64,000 nt of DNA from an uncultured Rhodospirillales bacterium (GCA_903828515.1 CAIKMD010000007.1:1582706-1646705), one strand, 5' to 3'; positions 8,378 through 18,505 are shown, counted from the stretch's first letter. Program-made: numbers and translations. Notes: a model not told the origin generated them from the sequence alone.

Positions 8378-9445
8378 TTAAATCGTCACCGCGACGTGCT
8401 TGCGCAGGCTCGAGAGCGGGTCGAGCATGAAGCGCGCTTGCGTGGCGAAGCTGATATCGCCGGTCATACCCCAATCGGGCAACGCACGGCGGAACGCGTC
8501 GCTCGCGGCCTGGCATAGGTCACGCGGCAGACTGTGATGGCTGCGGACGACCAGAATGAGGCGGCGGTCGCGCAGCATCGAATCGAACTGCAGGGGTCCC
8601 AGCGGCGAGAGTTCGATCTCGACCGCGAAACGCATTCCTTCTTCGCCTGGCTTAGGACGGCGTATGAAGAGCCGGACGGGAAGCGTCGCGGCGCCCCAGA
8701 CAAAGGGTAGGGTGTAGACCTGCCAATCGCCGGTCACCGGGTTCGCGCCCAGGCGCTTCAGTTCGGCCGTGTTATCGATGAGGCGCGTGGCGAGTCCGAC
8801 GTGACCGGATCCGGCGAGCGCGCCGATGATGTTGCCGCCGGGCCAATTGCCGCGATAGACAGCGCCCAACAGGAACAGTAACGAACCGGTGAGTTCGGCA
8901 GCGGTGCTTGGCATCAACTCGTTGCGGAATTGCGCGGCCAGGGCGGGGGAGGCTTGGTCCAATACCGTCAGCGCCTCGTCGAGGGCCGGCCATGAGCCGA
9001 CGGTCGACGGCGTGGCGATCGTATCCGCGTCGGCCGACAATTGCTCGATCCGCTCGAAGGCGATCAGGCTGCCGGCCGGCAGGGCCAGTCGTCGCAGGAG
9101 TGCGAAAACGCCGAGCGATGTCGCGACGAGGGTTTCGGTGCCGGCGCTGTCGAGGATGCGACCGACGAACAGACCTGGGGTCGGCGCGGAAGGTAATGCC
9201 CGTATGCGCAACAGAAGACGGGTTCCGATTGCCAGCGCGGTGGCGACGCCGTCCGGTGCCGGGCCGCGGACAATGGCTTCGATCGTGGTGCCGAGATCGA
9301 GTTGTGTCGACGGCTCGTCCGCGGCGCTGCTTTCGGATTGGTTATCCGCGCGCGGCGCAGCGCCTTGGGTCGGGCCACCGAGCGAGGATCGGTGATCGCG
9401 ACCAGGCGAAACAATCGGTGATGAAATGCCGAGTGATTCCGCCAT
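8378..9445 (-). CDS. FliK-like flagellar protein with hook-length-control C-terminal domain
   Basis: 355-residue protein, last gene of the fliF-to-flhG unit, 6 bp after flhG. The N-terminal third is disordered and Ser/Ala/Pro-rich. The C-terminal ~90 residues (GMRFAVEIELSPLGPLQFDSMLRDRRLILVV) resemble the FliK C-terminal fold, in which such sequence meets the FlhB switch. A longer, typical fliK lies separately at 21357-22718, so this would be a second FliK-like protein. It may instead be a dedicated partner of FlhF/FlhG. The exact role is unknown; the domain assignment is from pattern only. Confidence 0.6.
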   Translation of the reverse strand: MAESLGISSPIVSPGRDHRSSLGGPTQGAAPRADNQSESSAADEPSTQLDLGTTIEAIVRGPAPDGVATALAIGTRLLLRIRALPSAPTPGLFVGRILDSAGTETLVATSLGVFALLRRLALPAGSLIAFERIEQLSADADTIATPSTVGSWPALDEALTVLDQASPALAAQFRNELMPSTAAELTGSLLFLLGAVYRGNWPGGNIIGALAGSGHVGLATRLIDNTAELKRLGANPVTGDWQVYTLPFVWGAATLPVRLFIRRPKPGEEGMRFAVEIELSPLGPLQFDSMLRDRRLILVVRSHHSLPRDLCQAASDAFRRALPDWGMTGDISFATQARFMLDPLSSLRKHVAVTI

Positions 9446-9451
9446 GATGGG

Positions 9452-10264
9452 TTATCGGTTCCGTAAATCCTTGTCGAGACGGCGGGCGATCGCTTCGACG
9501 TCGCGGGCCGCATCGGCATTGGGATTGCGTTTCACCAGCGGAACTTGCTTACGGATGCTCTCCTTGACCTGATCGTCGCGGCGGATGATGCCCGCGAGCG
9601 GTGGTTCGATCTTGAGGAATTCGCGGCAGGCGCGCAGCAATGTCGCATAGGTCCGCTGACCTTCCTCGACCGTGGACACCATGTTAACGACGATCTGAAT
9701 CTGGTCGGCGAGCCGTTCGAGCGCCGTCACTTTGATATAGGCATAGGCATCGGTGATCGCGGTCGGCTCATCCGAGGTGAGCACGAGACACGCGCGCGCC
9801 TGCGCGGTCATCAGCCGCACTGTCCGCTCGATGCCGGCACCGAGGTCGACCACGACCCAATCGTAGCCTTGGCCAAAACTCGCCAGCTCGTTACGCAGGG
9901 TGACGATCTTTGCCGGTGGCAGCGAGGCGAGACCTTCGGAGCCCGAACGGCCCGCGATGATGTCGAAGCCGTTTTTACCGGCGCCGCCGTCGAACGGCGT
10001 GACGATCTCGGCAAGCTTGGCGGCGCCGGCGACGACGTTGGCGATTTCGCCGCGCGGCATGATGCCGAGCTGCACGTCGACATTGGCAAGCCCGAGATCG
10101 CCGTCGAACAGCAACGTGCGTCGCCCGGCCTGAGCCAGCGCGTGCGCCAGGGTGATCGAGAACCAGGTCTTGCCGACGCCGCCCTTGCCGGAGGCGATGG
10201 CGATGATGTTGCGCCGCGACGGTGCCGCGATCGGGGTCGGCTCGGCGTTCTCGGCGATACTCAT
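9452..10264 (-). CDS. flhG: MinD-like flagellar number/placement ATPase FlhG
   Basis: 270-residue ParA/MinD-family ATPase (also called YlxH or FleN). The deviant Walker A is ASGKGGVGKTWFSITLA near residue 24. Switch I-like LLFDGDLGLANVDVQLG and Walker B-like WVVVDLGAGIE follow. FlhG proteins work with the GTPase FlhF to set flagellum number and position. The ATG overlaps the flhF stop as ATGA, showing tight translational coupling. The frame is open further upstream, but that extension is Arg/His-rich sequence opposite flhF and is not used. Confidence 0.93.
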   Translation of the reverse strand: MSIAENAEPTPIAAPSRRNIIAIASGKGGVGKTWFSITLAHALAQAGRRTLLFDGDLGLANVDVQLGIMPRGEIANVVAGAAKLAEIVTPFDGGAGKNGFDIIAGRSGSEGLASLPPAKIVTLRNELASFGQGYDWVVVDLGAGIERTVRLMTAQARACLVLTSDEPTAITDAYAYIKVTALERLADQIQIVVNMVSTVEEGQRTYATLLRACREFLKIEPPLAGIIRRDDQVKESIRKQVPLVKRNPNADAARDVEAIARRLDKDLRNR

Positions 10265-11196
10265 TCGGCACCCTTGGGCAACAACAGCCGAGCCAGCAGC
10301 GCGGCGGTCAGCGGAATCAATCCATCGGCGATATCGGGCGCGATGCCGGCTTCGGCGAGGCCGATATTCAGCGCGGCCGAGGCAGTCAGCACGGCGCCGA
10401 GGCGTTGGGCGGCATCGAGCCGCGTGACCACGGCGCGGGTGCAACCGAGGTCGCGAAACACGCGCGCCATCTCGATCGTGTCGGCGACGTCGCCGCCCGC
10501 GGCGAAAACCAGAACCGGTTCGGCATCGAGACCGGCCAGCAAGGCGGTCAGTTCCTTGCGGTCGCCGGTGTTGAACGGATTGGCGCCGGCGGTGTCGACG
10601 AAGACGGTTTCGGAGGCATCGGACGCGGCCAGGGCGGCGCCCAGTTCCGCGGCGCCGGATGCGGTCACGAAAGGCGCTTGCAGGATGCGCGCGAAGGATT
10701 CGAGCTGCGCGATGCCGCCCGCGCGCGACATGTCGGTGCTGATCAGCCGCACGCGTTCGCCGGCGATGACGCAACGCGCCGCGAGTTTGGCGGCCGTCGC
10801 GGTCTTGCCGCCGGCCGGCGGACCGATCAGGGCGATTTTGCGCGGACCATGCTGCAACGATTCAAAACGATGGACGCTTTCGAGCCCGCCCGCGAGCGCG
10901 CCAATCGCGCTTTCGGCGCCGGTGTTGCCGGCGGCCGCGATCAGCGCATCGATCTGGCGCGTCGAGACGCCGTGATACATCAGGGAGTCGCGGATCACCG
11001 CGGCGTGACCGAAATCCTGGTATGAAGCCGTGCTGCCTTCGGTGTCTTGCATGTCGGTATCGAGCGCGGCGGTCACGCGAACGCCGCCATTGCCGTCATC
11101 CTGTGCCGAGACGATGACCGCGTCTTCGCCCAGATGCGCACGCACCAGCGCCATCGCCTCTGCGGTCGTCCTGCCGTTGAATGTCCTAAGCCGCAT
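10261..11196 (-). CDS. flhF: Flagellar SRP-family GTPase FlhF
   Basis: 311-residue SRP-type GTPase controlling flagellar placement. It starts with the family's MRLRTFNGRTTAEAMALVR. The NG domain shows G1 GPPAGGKTATAAKLAAR, G3 VFVDTAGANP and G4 VVTRLDAAQRLG. G1 carries Ala where the second Thr of GKTTT is normal, a small departure. The basic B domain is short compared with Bacillus FlhF (about 366 residues). It lies 16 bp after flhA and overlaps flhG by 4 bp. Confidence 0.93.
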   Translation of the reverse strand: MRLRTFNGRTTAEAMALVRAHLGEDAVIVSAQDDGNGGVRVTAALDTDMQDTEGSTASYQDFGHAAVIRDSLMYHGVSTRQIDALIAAAGNTGAESAIGALAGGLESVHRFESLQHGPRKIALIGPPAGGKTATAAKLAARCVIAGERVRLISTDMSRAGGIAQLESFARILQAPFVTASGAAELGAALAASDASETVFVDTAGANPFNTGDRKELTALLAGLDAEPVLVFAAGGDVADTIEMARVFRDLGCTRAVVTRLDAAQRLGAVLTASAALNIGLAEAGIAPDIADGLIPLTAALLARLLLPKGAE

Positions 11197-11212
11197 CGCC
11201 GTTCAACATCGT

Positions 11213-13321
11213 TCAGATTGAGCCCAACGTCTTGATCCGCGCCTTCGGGTGGATTTCGTTCTGCGACATCACCACGGTCATCGGGCGGAAGCGTTCGATG
11301 ATCGAGCGTACATAGGGACGAACCGCGGGGCTGACCAGAAGCACCGGGGTTTCGCCGCGCATCGCGAAACGCTCGAACGCGACACGCACGGCGGCGATGA
11401 AGTCCTGCAGTTTCGACGGCGCCATGCTGAGATGCTTTTCTTCGCCCTGGCCGGTCAGTGCCTCGGCGAAGGATTGCTCCCATTGCGGGCTGAGGCTGAC
11501 CAGCGGCACGTAACCCTGATCGTTGGTGTGCGCGTCCGAAATCTGGCGCGCCAGCCGGGCGCGGACATGCTCGGTGACGATCGAGATATTACGGCTGAAC
11601 CCGCACGCCTCGGCGATGCCTTCGAGAATGGTCGGCAGGTCGCGGATCGAGATGCGCTCGGCCAGAAGGTTCTGCAGGATGCGCTGAATGCTGCCCATCG
11701 AAATCTGGCTCGGCACCATGTCGGTGAGAAGCTTCTGGTGCGGCTTGTCGAGCTCGTCGGCGAGTTTCTGGGTCTCCGTGAAGGAGAACAGTTCGGCCAT
11801 GTTGTCCTTCACCACCTCGGTCAGATGGGTGGTGATGACGGTCTGCGGCTCGACCACGGTATAGCCGCGGAACTGGGCCTCTTCGCGCTGCGAATCATGG
11901 ACCCATTGCGCCGGCAGGCCGAAAGTCGGCTCGGTGGTGTTCTCGCCGTTGAGCGCGATCGGCTCGCCCTTTGGGTCCATCACCAGCAGCATGTTGGGGC
12001 GCAGTTCGCCGCGTCCGATTTCGATTTCCTTGATGCGGAGAATATAGGCGTTCGCCTGGAGCTGAAGATTATCCTGGATGCGCACCGAGGGCATGATGAA
12101 GCCCATCTCTTGCGCAATGCTCCGGCGCAGCGCCCGGACCTGGTCGGTGAGCCGCGTGCCGTGCTCGCCGTTGATCAGCGTGAGCAGGCCATAGCCGAGT
12201 TCGAGACGGATCTGGTCGATCTGGAGCGCGGTGGTGATCGGCTCTTCCTTGGGTGGCGCCGCCGCGACCTTCTCGGCCTCGGCTTTGTCGACCGCTGCCT
12301 TGTCCTGGCGCTGCGTGACTTTCCACGCGGCACCGCCGGCGAGGAGGGACAGCGCGATGAAGGGCACGAAGGGGACGCCGGGGATCATCGCGAGGACGAA
12401 AGCGAGGAACGAGGCGACGCCCAGGGCGGCGGGATGCGCGCTCAACTGGCCGAACAAGGCCTTGTCGGTCGAGCCGCTGATGCCGGCCTTCGAGACGAGC
12501 ATGCCGGCGGCGGTCGAAACGATGAGGGCCGGGATTTGCGAGACCAGGCCGTCACCGACCGATAGCAGCGTGAAGGTGTGGGTGGCTTCGGTGAACGACA
12601 GGCCCTTTTGCGCGACGCCGATGAAAATACCGGCGACCACGTTGATCGCGGTGATGATGATGCCGGCGATCGCGTCGCCGCGCACGAATTTCGAGGCGCC
12701 GTCCATGGCACCGAAAAAGTTGCTTTCGTCCTCGAGGTCCTTGCGGCGGGCCCGCGCCTTGCCTTCGTCGATGAGACCGGCGGAGAGATCGGCGTCGATC
12801 GCCATCTGCTTGCCGGGCATGGCGTCCAAGCTGAACCGCGCGGCGACTTCGGCGATACGGCCGGAACCCTTGGTGATGACGACGAAGTTCACGATCACCA
12901 GGATGATGAAGACGATCGCGCCGATGACGAAATTGCCGCCCATCACGAAGCTGCCGAAGGCCTGAATGACGTGGCCGGCGGCGGCGGTACCCTCGGCGCC
13001 GTTGCCAAGGATCAAACGGGTCGACGCGAGGTTGAGCGCGAGGCGCATCATCGTCGAGATCAGCAGGACGGTCGGAAACGCCGAAAATTCCAGCGGCCGC
13101 TCGATGAATAAGCCGACCATCAGGATCAGGACGGAGAAGATGATCGACAGCGCCAGGCTGATATCGAGCAGCCAGGTCGGCATCGGCAGGATGAGAACCG
13201 ACAGAATCGCGACGACGCCGAGCGCCAGCGCGATCTCGCCGCGTTTTAACGCGCCGACGATCCGATTGAGGGCAATAACAAACGGATCGGCGGAAGCGGT
13301 TGATGTCGTTGCGTCGGCCAT
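11213..13321 (-). CDS. flhA: Flagellar type III export gate protein FlhA
   Basis: 702-residue FHIPEP-family protein. The first ~320 residues are membrane-spanning, with the signature FSAFPTVLLISTMMRLALNLASTRLIL around residues 80-106 and the cytoplasmic loop (KGSGRIAEVAARFSLDAMPGKQMAIDADL). A charged linker (KAAVDKAEAEKVAAAPPKEE) leads to the cytosolic docking domain. The length is normal. It is preceded by flbD (stop-to-start 6 bp) and followed by flhF, as in many alphaproteobacteria. Confidence 0.97.
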   Translation of the reverse strand: MADATTSTASADPFVIALNRIVGALKRGEIALALGVVAILSVLILPMPTWLLDISLALSIIFSVLILMVGLFIERPLEFSAFPTVLLISTMMRLALNLASTRLILGNGAEGTAAAGHVIQAFGSFVMGGNFVIGAIVFIILVIVNFVVITKGSGRIAEVAARFSLDAMPGKQMAIDADLSAGLIDEGKARARRKDLEDESNFFGAMDGASKFVRGDAIAGIIITAINVVAGIFIGVAQKGLSFTEATHTFTLLSVGDGLVSQIPALIVSTAAGMLVSKAGISGSTDKALFGQLSAHPAALGVASFLAFVLAMIPGVPFVPFIALSLLAGGAAWKVTQRQDKAAVDKAEAEKVAAAPPKEEPITTALQIDQIRLELGYGLLTLINGEHGTRLTDQVRALRRSIAQEMGFIMPSVRIQDNLQLQANAYILRIKEIEIGRGELRPNMLLVMDPKGEPIALNGENTTEPTFGLPAQWVHDSQREEAQFRGYTVVEPQTVITTHLTEVVKDNMAELFSFTETQKLADELDKPHQKLLTDMVPSQISMGSIQRILQNLLAERISIRDLPTILEGIAEACGFSRNISIVTEHVRARLARQISDAHTNDQGYVPLVSLSPQWEQSFAEALTGQGEEKHLSMAPSKLQDFIAAVRVAFERFAMRGETPVLLVSPAVRPYVRSIIERFRPMTVVMSQNEIHPKARIKTLGSI

Positions 13322-13327
13322 GATCCG

Positions 13328-14662
13328 TTACGCGGCCGCGCCGGCTTCGCTCGGATGCGGCACGGAAACGCCTTCCTGCCGATAGAGCTGGAGCTTGTTG
13401 CGGAGCGTGCGGATCGAAATGCCGAGGATGTTCGCGGCATGGGTGCGGTTGCCGAGGCAATGCTGCAGCGTCTCGAGGATCAGGTCGCGCTCGACATCGG
13501 CGACCGTGCGTCCGACCATGCCGACGCGCGCGGCAACCGGGTTCTCGGCGCTCTCGGCCGGCTTGAACGACTGCAGCATGATGGCATCGATGCCGATTTC
13601 GTCGCCACGCCCGAGCAGGACCGCGCGGTGCATGGTGTTCTCGAGTTCGCGCACGTTGCCGCGCCACGGATGGTGGATCAGCTTTTCGCGCAATTCAGCT
13701 GAGAGGCGGCGCTGCGGCAGGGCGTTCGATTCCGCGTATTTCTTGACGAAAAATTCGGCCAGCAGCTCGATATCCTTCGGGCGCTCGCGCAGAGCGGGCA
13801 TCCGCAGGTTTACGACGTTGAGGCGGAAATAAAGATCCTCGCGGAAATTGCCCTTGCGGACATCGTCCTCGAGATCGCGGTTGGATGTCGCGATGAGACG
13901 GATATCGACCTTGATCGGCTGGATGCCGCCGACGCGGTCGATTTCGCGTTCCTGAATCGCGCGCAGGAGTTTGGCCTGCAGGCGCGGGTGCATTTCGCTG
14001 ATTTCGTCGAGGAGCAGCGTGCCGCCGTTGGCTTCTTCGAACTTACCGACGCGGCGGGCGACGGCGCCGGTGAACGCGCCTTTTTCGTGACCGAACAATT
14101 CGCTTTCGAGGAGATTTTCCGGGATCGCCGCGCAGTTCACGGTGATGAAGGCCGCCTTGGCGCGTTTGCTCTTGCGGTGCAGGAGCCGGGCCATGACTTC
14201 TTTACCGGTGCCGCTTTCGCCGGTGATGAGCACGCTTGCATCGGAGGGCGCAACCTGTTCGGCGAGGCGAACCAGCTTCTCCATGATCGGATCGCGATAG
14301 ATCAGCGCATGGCTGTCGACCGACACGGCTTGGAGGACGGCGGCGATCAGTTCGGCATCCGGGGGCAGGGGGATGTATTCCTTGGCCCCGGCTTTGATCG
14401 CGCGGACGGCGGCTTCGGCATCATTGCCGATGCCGCACGCCACGACCGGAACGAAGATGCGTTCGATTTTCAGGCTTTCGATCAACGCTGCGATGTCGAG
14501 CCTGACATCCATCATGATCAGGTCGGCGCCCTGGCCGGCGCGCAAGGCGTTGAGGCCGCTTTCGATATCGTCGGCGTGATGAACAGAGGCGCCGCGCGCC
14601 AATGCGATCTTGCCGGCGGTGCCGAAATGTCCGTCGAGGGGCCCGAGAATGAGAAGACGCAT
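13328..14662 (-). CDS. flbD: Sigma-54-dependent flagellar regulator FlbD
   Basis: 444-residue NtrC-family activator. The AAA+ domain has Walker A GESGTGKE at 148-155, the sigma-54 contact GAFTGA at 195-200, and the arginine-finger region. A Fis-type helix-turn-helix closes the protein ([20 protein letters not shown]). The N-terminal receiver-like domain lacks the acidic pocket, reading LILGPLDG where DD is expected, though an Asp remains in MMDVRLD. That fits FlbD, which in Caulobacter is governed by FliX rather than by a classical kinase. Here fliX is at 39471. The target is proposed to be the CGGCA-N5-TGCCG palindromes found before fliF, fliK/flagellin, flgI and flgF. Confidence 0.94.
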   Translation of the reverse strand: MRLLILGPLDGHFGTAGKIALARGASVHHADDIESGLNALRAGQGADLIMMDVRLDIAALIESLKIERIFVPVVACGIGNDAEAAVRAIKAGAKEYIPLPPDAELIAAVLQAVSVDSHALIYRDPIMEKLVRLAEQVAPSDASVLITGESGTGKEVMARLLHRKSKRAKAAFITVNCAAIPENLLESELFGHEKGAFTGAVARRVGKFEEANGGTLLLDEISEMHPRLQAKLLRAIQEREIDRVGGIQPIKVDIRLIATSNRDLEDDVRKGNFREDLYFRLNVVNLRMPALRERPKDIELLAEFFVKKYAESNALPQRRLSAELREKLIHHPWRGNVRELENTMHRAVLLGRGDEIGIDAIMLQSFKPAESAENPVAARVGMVGRTVADVERDLILETLQHCLGNRTHAANILGISIRTLRNKLQLYRQEGVSVPHPSEAGAAA

Positions 14663-14689
14663 GATACTACCTCTTAATGGTCGGCCGGA

Positions 14690-15013
14690 TTAGGCGCGGT
14701 CGGCCTTGACGATTTCCGTCATGGTGACGCCCAGGCGTTCGTCGACGACGACGACCTCGCCGCGGGCAACCAGTCGGTTGTTCACATAGATGTCGATCGC
14801 TTCGCCGACCTTGCGGTCGAGTTCCACGACGGCGCCGCGGCCGAGCTTCAGGAGCTGACTGACCTGCATGTTGGCGCGCCCGAGCACGGCCGAGATCTGG
14901 ACCGGGATGTCATAGACCGCTTCGAGGTCCTTGGCGCTTTGCGGCCGCGCTTCCGGTTGACCCTGCGGCTCGCCATCTAGTTCGTGCAGCGGCATGTTGG
15001 GGTTCTCACTCAT
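14690..15013 (-). CDS. fliN: Flagellar motor switch protein FliN
   Basis: 107-residue C-ring protein of the SpoA/FliN fold (IPVQISAVLGRANMQVSQLLKLGRGAVVELDRKVGE...VARGEVVVVDERLGVTMTEIV). It forms the base of the switch complex with FliM and FliG and anchors FliH. Two ATGs are near. I chose the one at 15013 because GGAG is then 6 nt upstream, whereas it abuts the ATG at 15019. It lies between fliH and flbD in the fliF operon. Confidence 0.95.
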   Translation of the reverse strand: MSENPNMPLHELDGEPQGQPEARPQSAKDLEAVYDIPVQISAVLGRANMQVSQLLKLGRGAVVELDRKVGEAIDIYVNNRLVARGEVVVVDERLGVTMTEIVKADRA

Positions 15014-15022
15014 CGTCATCTC

Positions 15023-15661
15023 CTAGAGGGAAGTCGTGTCGGTTGCGTCGGTGGAGGCGCTGGGGCGCGCCAAAGTGGTTTCGATGTCGGCGATCAGACT
15101 CGCGAGGTGGCGCTCGCCGCCGCCGTCGGCCCATTCGATGCGGGCGTCGCCGCCCGTCAAGGAGTCGTCGGCAAGGAGGATCATGCGGCCGGCGTAGCCC
15201 GAGGCGGCGCCGATGGCGGCAAGACGCGGCTGCACGGCGTCGTAGAGCGATGCGGGTACGCGCAGGACGACGCGCGGCTCGTCGATGGCGTCATGCAGAA
15301 CCTTTGCGGCGAAGGCTTCGATTTCGGCGACCGGGCCGTGCGCGGCGAGGGCGGGCAGGGCCTTGCCGACGATCGCGCGCAGCGCATCGATCGCGCGGCG
15401 TTGGGTTTCGGACGTGGTCACATCGTGCGTCGCGATGAGCCGTTCGACGCCGGCGGCGATCGCATCGAGGGCGGCGGCGGCGAGCGAGGCGGCGGTCGTC
15501 TCGGCCTCGGCAAGCCCGGCCTGGTGGCCTTCCGCCAGCGCGGCGGCGCGGGTCGCCTCGACTTCGGCGCGGGTGAAGCGCTTTTCGATGCCGCGGCGCG
15601 GCGTCTCGCCGTTGGCATGATCGAACGAGACGTCGAAGAGGAATTTTTGCGGGGCGGTCAT
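15023..15661 (-). CDS. fliH: Flagellar assembly protein FliH
   Basis: 212-residue FliH-like peripheral stalk protein that tethers FliI to the C-ring. An N-terminal PQKFLFDVSFD motif, an Ala/Glu-rich helical region (about 30-90) and a globular C-terminal half are seen. The family diverges strongly, and the call rests mainly on its place between fliG and fliN. An alternative TTG start at 15673 overlaps the fliG stop (TTGA) and would add four residues. I prefer the ATG. Confidence 0.85.
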   Translation of the reverse strand: MTAPQKFLFDVSFDHANGETPRRGIEKRFTRAEVEATRAAALAEGHQAGLAEAETTAASLAAAALDAIAAGVERLIATHDVTTSETQRRAIDALRAIVGKALPALAAHGPVAEIEAFAAKVLHDAIDEPRVVLRVPASLYDAVQPRLAAIGAASGYAGRMILLADDSLTGGDARIEWADGGGERHLASLIADIETTLARPSASTDATDTTSL

Positions 15662-15669
15662 GGTTGCGC

Positions 15670-16686
15670 TCAATAGACCAGCTCGTCTTCGGCGCTGCCG
15701 TCGGAGATGATGATCTCGCCGCGCGCGGCCAGGTCTTTCGCCACCGACACGAGATAGCTCTGCGCTTCCTCGACGTCCTTGAGCCGGACCGGACCCATGC
15801 CGGCGATTTCCTCTTTGAGCAGCTTGCCGGCGCGCTCGGACATATTGCCGAAGAACAGGTCCTTGAGCGCATCGGAGGCGCCCTTGAGGGCGACCGGAAT
15901 CTTTTCCTTCTCGGCATTGCGCAGCAGGGTCTGGATCGCGCCGCTGTCGAGGGAAGTGAGATCTTCGAAGGTGAACATCAGGCCCTTGATGCGTTCGGCG
16001 CTGTCGCGGTTGCGCTCTTCGAGGGCAGTGAGGAAGCGCGTCTCGGTGTTGCGGTCGAGGCTGTTGAAGATTTCGGCGATCAATTCATGCGCATCGCGGC
16101 GGCTGGTGCGGGCGAGGCTGGTGAAGAACTCGTTGCGCAGGGTGCGTTCGACGTCGTCGAGCACTTCCTTCTGCACCGATTCCATGCGCAGCATGCGCAT
16201 CACGACTTCCATCGCGAAGCTTTCCGGCAACTGAGTCAGCACCCGGCCGGCGTGGTCGGATTTGATCTTCGAGAGCACGACCGCGACGGTCTGCGGATAT
16301 TCGTTCTTCAGGTAGTTGGCGAGGACCGATTCGTTGACGTTGCCGAGCTTGTCCCACATCGTGCGGCCGGCGGGGCCGCGAATTTCTTCCATGATCGAGC
16401 CGACACGCTCGGCGCCCAAAACCTTGGCGAGCAGGCGCTCGGTGCTCTCATGCGTGCCGACCAGCGAGCCGGTAGCCGAGATCTGGTCGGCGAAATCGAC
16501 GAACAGGCGCTCGACGATGTTCGACGAAACCGTGCCGAGATTGGCCATGGTCTGCGAGATTTCCTTGATCTCTTCATCGTCCATCAGGGCGAAGAGGCGC
16601 GAAGAGTGTTCCTCGCCCAGCGAGAGCATGAGGATCGCGGCCCGTTCGGCACCCGTCAGGGCGCGATAATCTTCTTTGACGCGCAT
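15670..16686 (-). CDS. fliG: Flagellar motor switch protein FliG
   Basis: 338-residue rotor protein that binds FliF and meets the stator. The FliG N ([20 protein letters not shown]-like), middle ([13 protein letters not shown], corresponding to the EHPQ motif) and C-terminal domains are present in order. The torque helix is charged ([20 protein letters not shown]). The length is normal. It sits 17 bp downstream of fliF. Confidence 0.97.
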   Translation of the reverse strand: MRVKEDYRALTGAERAAILMLSLGEEHSSRLFALMDDEEIKEISQTMANLGTVSSNIVERLFVDFADQISATGSLVGTHESTERLLAKVLGAERVGSIMEEIRGPAGRTMWDKLGNVNESVLANYLKNEYPQTVAVVLSKIKSDHAGRVLTQLPESFAMEVVMRMLRMESVQKEVLDDVERTLRNEFFTSLARTSRRDAHELIAEIFNSLDRNTETRFLTALEERNRDSAERIKGLMFTFEDLTSLDSGAIQTLLRNAEKEKIPVALKGASDALKDLFFGNMSERAGKLLKEEIAGMGPVRLKDVEEAQSYLVSVAKDLAARGEIIISDGSAEDELVY

Positions 16687-16703
16687 GATTCTGCGTCTTT
16701 CCC

Positions 16704-18368
16704 TTAATTGTCCTGATACATCCAGCTACGGACGATCGAAACCGCCTCGTCTGGATGTTTCTCGACGATCTCACCGACTTTTTTCATGCTCGAGGCGGCG
16801 ACGCGCCCGTCGACCTGGCCGATATCGATCATCTCGCCGGCGCCGGCCTGAATGTTGCGGGGGAGGGCGAGTGCGCCGGCGGGGCCGGTCACTGCCGGAT
16901 TGCCATTGCCGCCGACGGCGCCGCCGGGACCCGCGAGTTGCGCCATCATGCCGCCTTGTCCGGCCGTCGCGGCGCCATCGACGAAGCGGCCGATCATCGG
17001 TTTCACGACGAGGAGGAGGATGATGAGGCCGATGAACGCGACACCGACGGTACCGCCGAGATGGACGAGATCGCCCTTCTCGAGACCCATGAGATTCCAC
17101 GGGCCAGGGATCGCGGCCGGTTCGTCGACGCCGGCGAAGGGAAGGTTCTGGACCTCGACCGTGTCGCCGCGTTTCTCGTCATAGCCGACCGCCGAACGCA
17201 CCAAAGCGGTCAATTGCTTCATCTCGTCGGGGTTACGCGGCGTGTAGGCCTTCTTGCCGTCCGCACCAGTGACGGATGTGCCGTCGATCAGCACGGCAAC
17301 CGAAAGCTTCTGCACCGAGCCTTGATCGCGGACCTGGCTCTTCACCGTCTTGCTGATCTCGTAATTGACGGTCTCTTCGTTATGCGCGCTCTTGCTCTGC
17401 TTGCCGGCCGATGGTGCGGTCTGGCCGCCGGGCAGGTTGGTCGAAACCGAAACCGCGTCGCCGGCGCCGTTGCTGCCGCTATCGTCGGACGAAGTCGTGG
17501 TCTGGGTCGAACGGACCACCTGACCATCGGGGTCGTAGCTTTCCGAATTGGTGGTGACGCGGTCGAAATTCATGTCGGCATGGACATCGACGCGGGCTTT
17601 GCCCGGGCCAACCGAGCGCTCGAGCAGGCTTTCGACGTTGCGCGCGAGCCGGTTTTCGAAATTGACGCGCATCTCCTCGCTGTTGGACGAGGACATCGCG
17701 GCGCTGCCTTCGCCGTCGCCATCGCCGCGGGCGAGCAGGTTGCCGTCCGAATCGACGAGGGAGACGTGCGCGGCCGTCAGGCCCGGCACCGCCGCGGCAA
17801 CGAGATGTTGAATGGCGGCGACCTGGGCTTTGCCGAGGCGCTCGGCGCTGCGCAGTTTGACCACGATCGAGGCGGTGGCCTCCTGGCGCTCGCGCGAGAA
17901 CAGCTCGCGCTGGGGCAGGACGAGGTGCACACGCGCGGATTGCACGATCCCGATCGAGGAAATGGTGCGGGCAAGCTCGCCTTCGAGGGCGCGCACCTTG
18001 TTGATGTTCTCGACGAATTGCGAGGGACCGAAATTGTCGGCTTTGTCGAAGATTTCGTAGCCGACCGAGCCGCCCTGGGGCACGCCTTGCTCGGCGAATT
18101 GCATCCGAAGCTTGGTCACCTGGTCGTTCGGGACCATGATCTGGGCGCCTTGGGCGCGGACTTCGTAGGGAATGCTCAGGGAGTCGAGTTTTTGCGCGAT
18201 CTGGCCGCTGTCCTTGAGGCTCAGATCGCTGAACAGCAGGCCCATGTCGGGCTGTGCGACGCGATTGCCGACATAGGCAAAAAGTCCCACCGTTCCCGCC
18301 AGGATCAAGGCCATGGCGGCCATGCGCACGACGCCGAAATTACGTATGAAAAGGAAAATTCCGTTCAC
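16704..18368 (-). CDS. fliF: Flagellar MS-ring protein FliF
   Basis: 554-residue membrane ring protein. TM1 lies near residues 10-35, the periplasmic YscJ-like RBM domains follow ([15 protein letters not shown]..., [28 protein letters not shown]), TM2 near 445-465 and a cytosolic tail ends in the FliG-binding peptide ([12 protein letters not shown]). A GTG at 18368 is used (AAGGA upstream), because family proteins start with a short (M/V)NG..FIRN stretch. The frame stays open 16 codons further. It heads the long minus-strand operon, and upstream are a CtrA-like site and two FlbD-type palindromes. Confidence 0.95.
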   Translation of the reverse strand: MNGIFLFIRNFGVVRMAAMALILAGTVGLFAYVGNRVAQPDMGLLFSDLSLKDSGQIAQKLDSLSIPYEVRAQGAQIMVPNDQVTKLRMQFAEQGVPQGGSVGYEIFDKADNFGPSQFVENINKVRALEGELARTISSIGIVQSARVHLVLPQRELFSRERQEATASIVVKLRSAERLGKAQVAAIQHLVAAAVPGLTAAHVSLVDSDGNLLARGDGDGEGSAAMSSSNSEEMRVNFENRLARNVESLLERSVGPGKARVDVHADMNFDRVTTNSESYDPDGQVVRSTQTTTSSDDSGSNGAGDAVSVSTNLPGGQTAPSAGKQSKSAHNEETVNYEISKTVKSQVRDQGSVQKLSVAVLIDGTSVTGADGKKAYTPRNPDEMKQLTALVRSAVGYDEKRGDTVEVQNLPFAGVDEPAAIPGPWNLMGLEKGDLVHLGGTVGVAFIGLIILLLVVKPMIGRFVDGAATAGQGGMMAQLAGPGGAVGGNGNPAVTGPAGALALPRNIQAGAGEMIDIGQVDGRVAASSMKKVGEIVEKHPDEAVSIVRSWMYQDN

Positions 18369-18430
18369 GCCGCGAATCCTTGCGTCACGAGCCGGGCCAA
18401 TTGCCCAGACCGACACTAGGGGCGGTTAGG

Positions 18431-18445
18431 TGAACAGAGAGTTAA
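18431..18445 (-). promoter_or_regulatory. Degenerate CtrA box before fliF
   Basis: On the minus strand TTAA-CTCTCTG-TTCA, one base off TTAA-N7-TTAA, 63 bp before the fliF GTG. No sigma-54 element is seen here, as expected if fliF is an early CtrA-class gene. Confidence 0.5.
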
Positions 18446-18450
18446 AGAGG

Positions 18451-18486
18451 CGGCAGTTTTTGCCGATGGGGCGGCAATTCCTGCCG
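18451..18486 (-). promoter_or_regulatory. Two FlbD-type palindromes upstream of fliF
   Basis: CGGCA-GTTTT-TGCCG (18451-18465) and CGGCA-ATTCC-TGCCG (18472-18486), centres 21 bp apart (about two helical turns), just beyond the CtrA-like box. In Caulobacter FlbD represses fliF while activating late genes. The same arrangement is inferred here. Confidence 0.65.
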
Positions 18487-18505
18487 CATCTCCATTTTAG
18501 GGTGC

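Noticed and set aside
16755-18419. 554-codon plus-strand frame opposite fliF
   Set aside because: Antisense shadow; also spans the fliF promoter.
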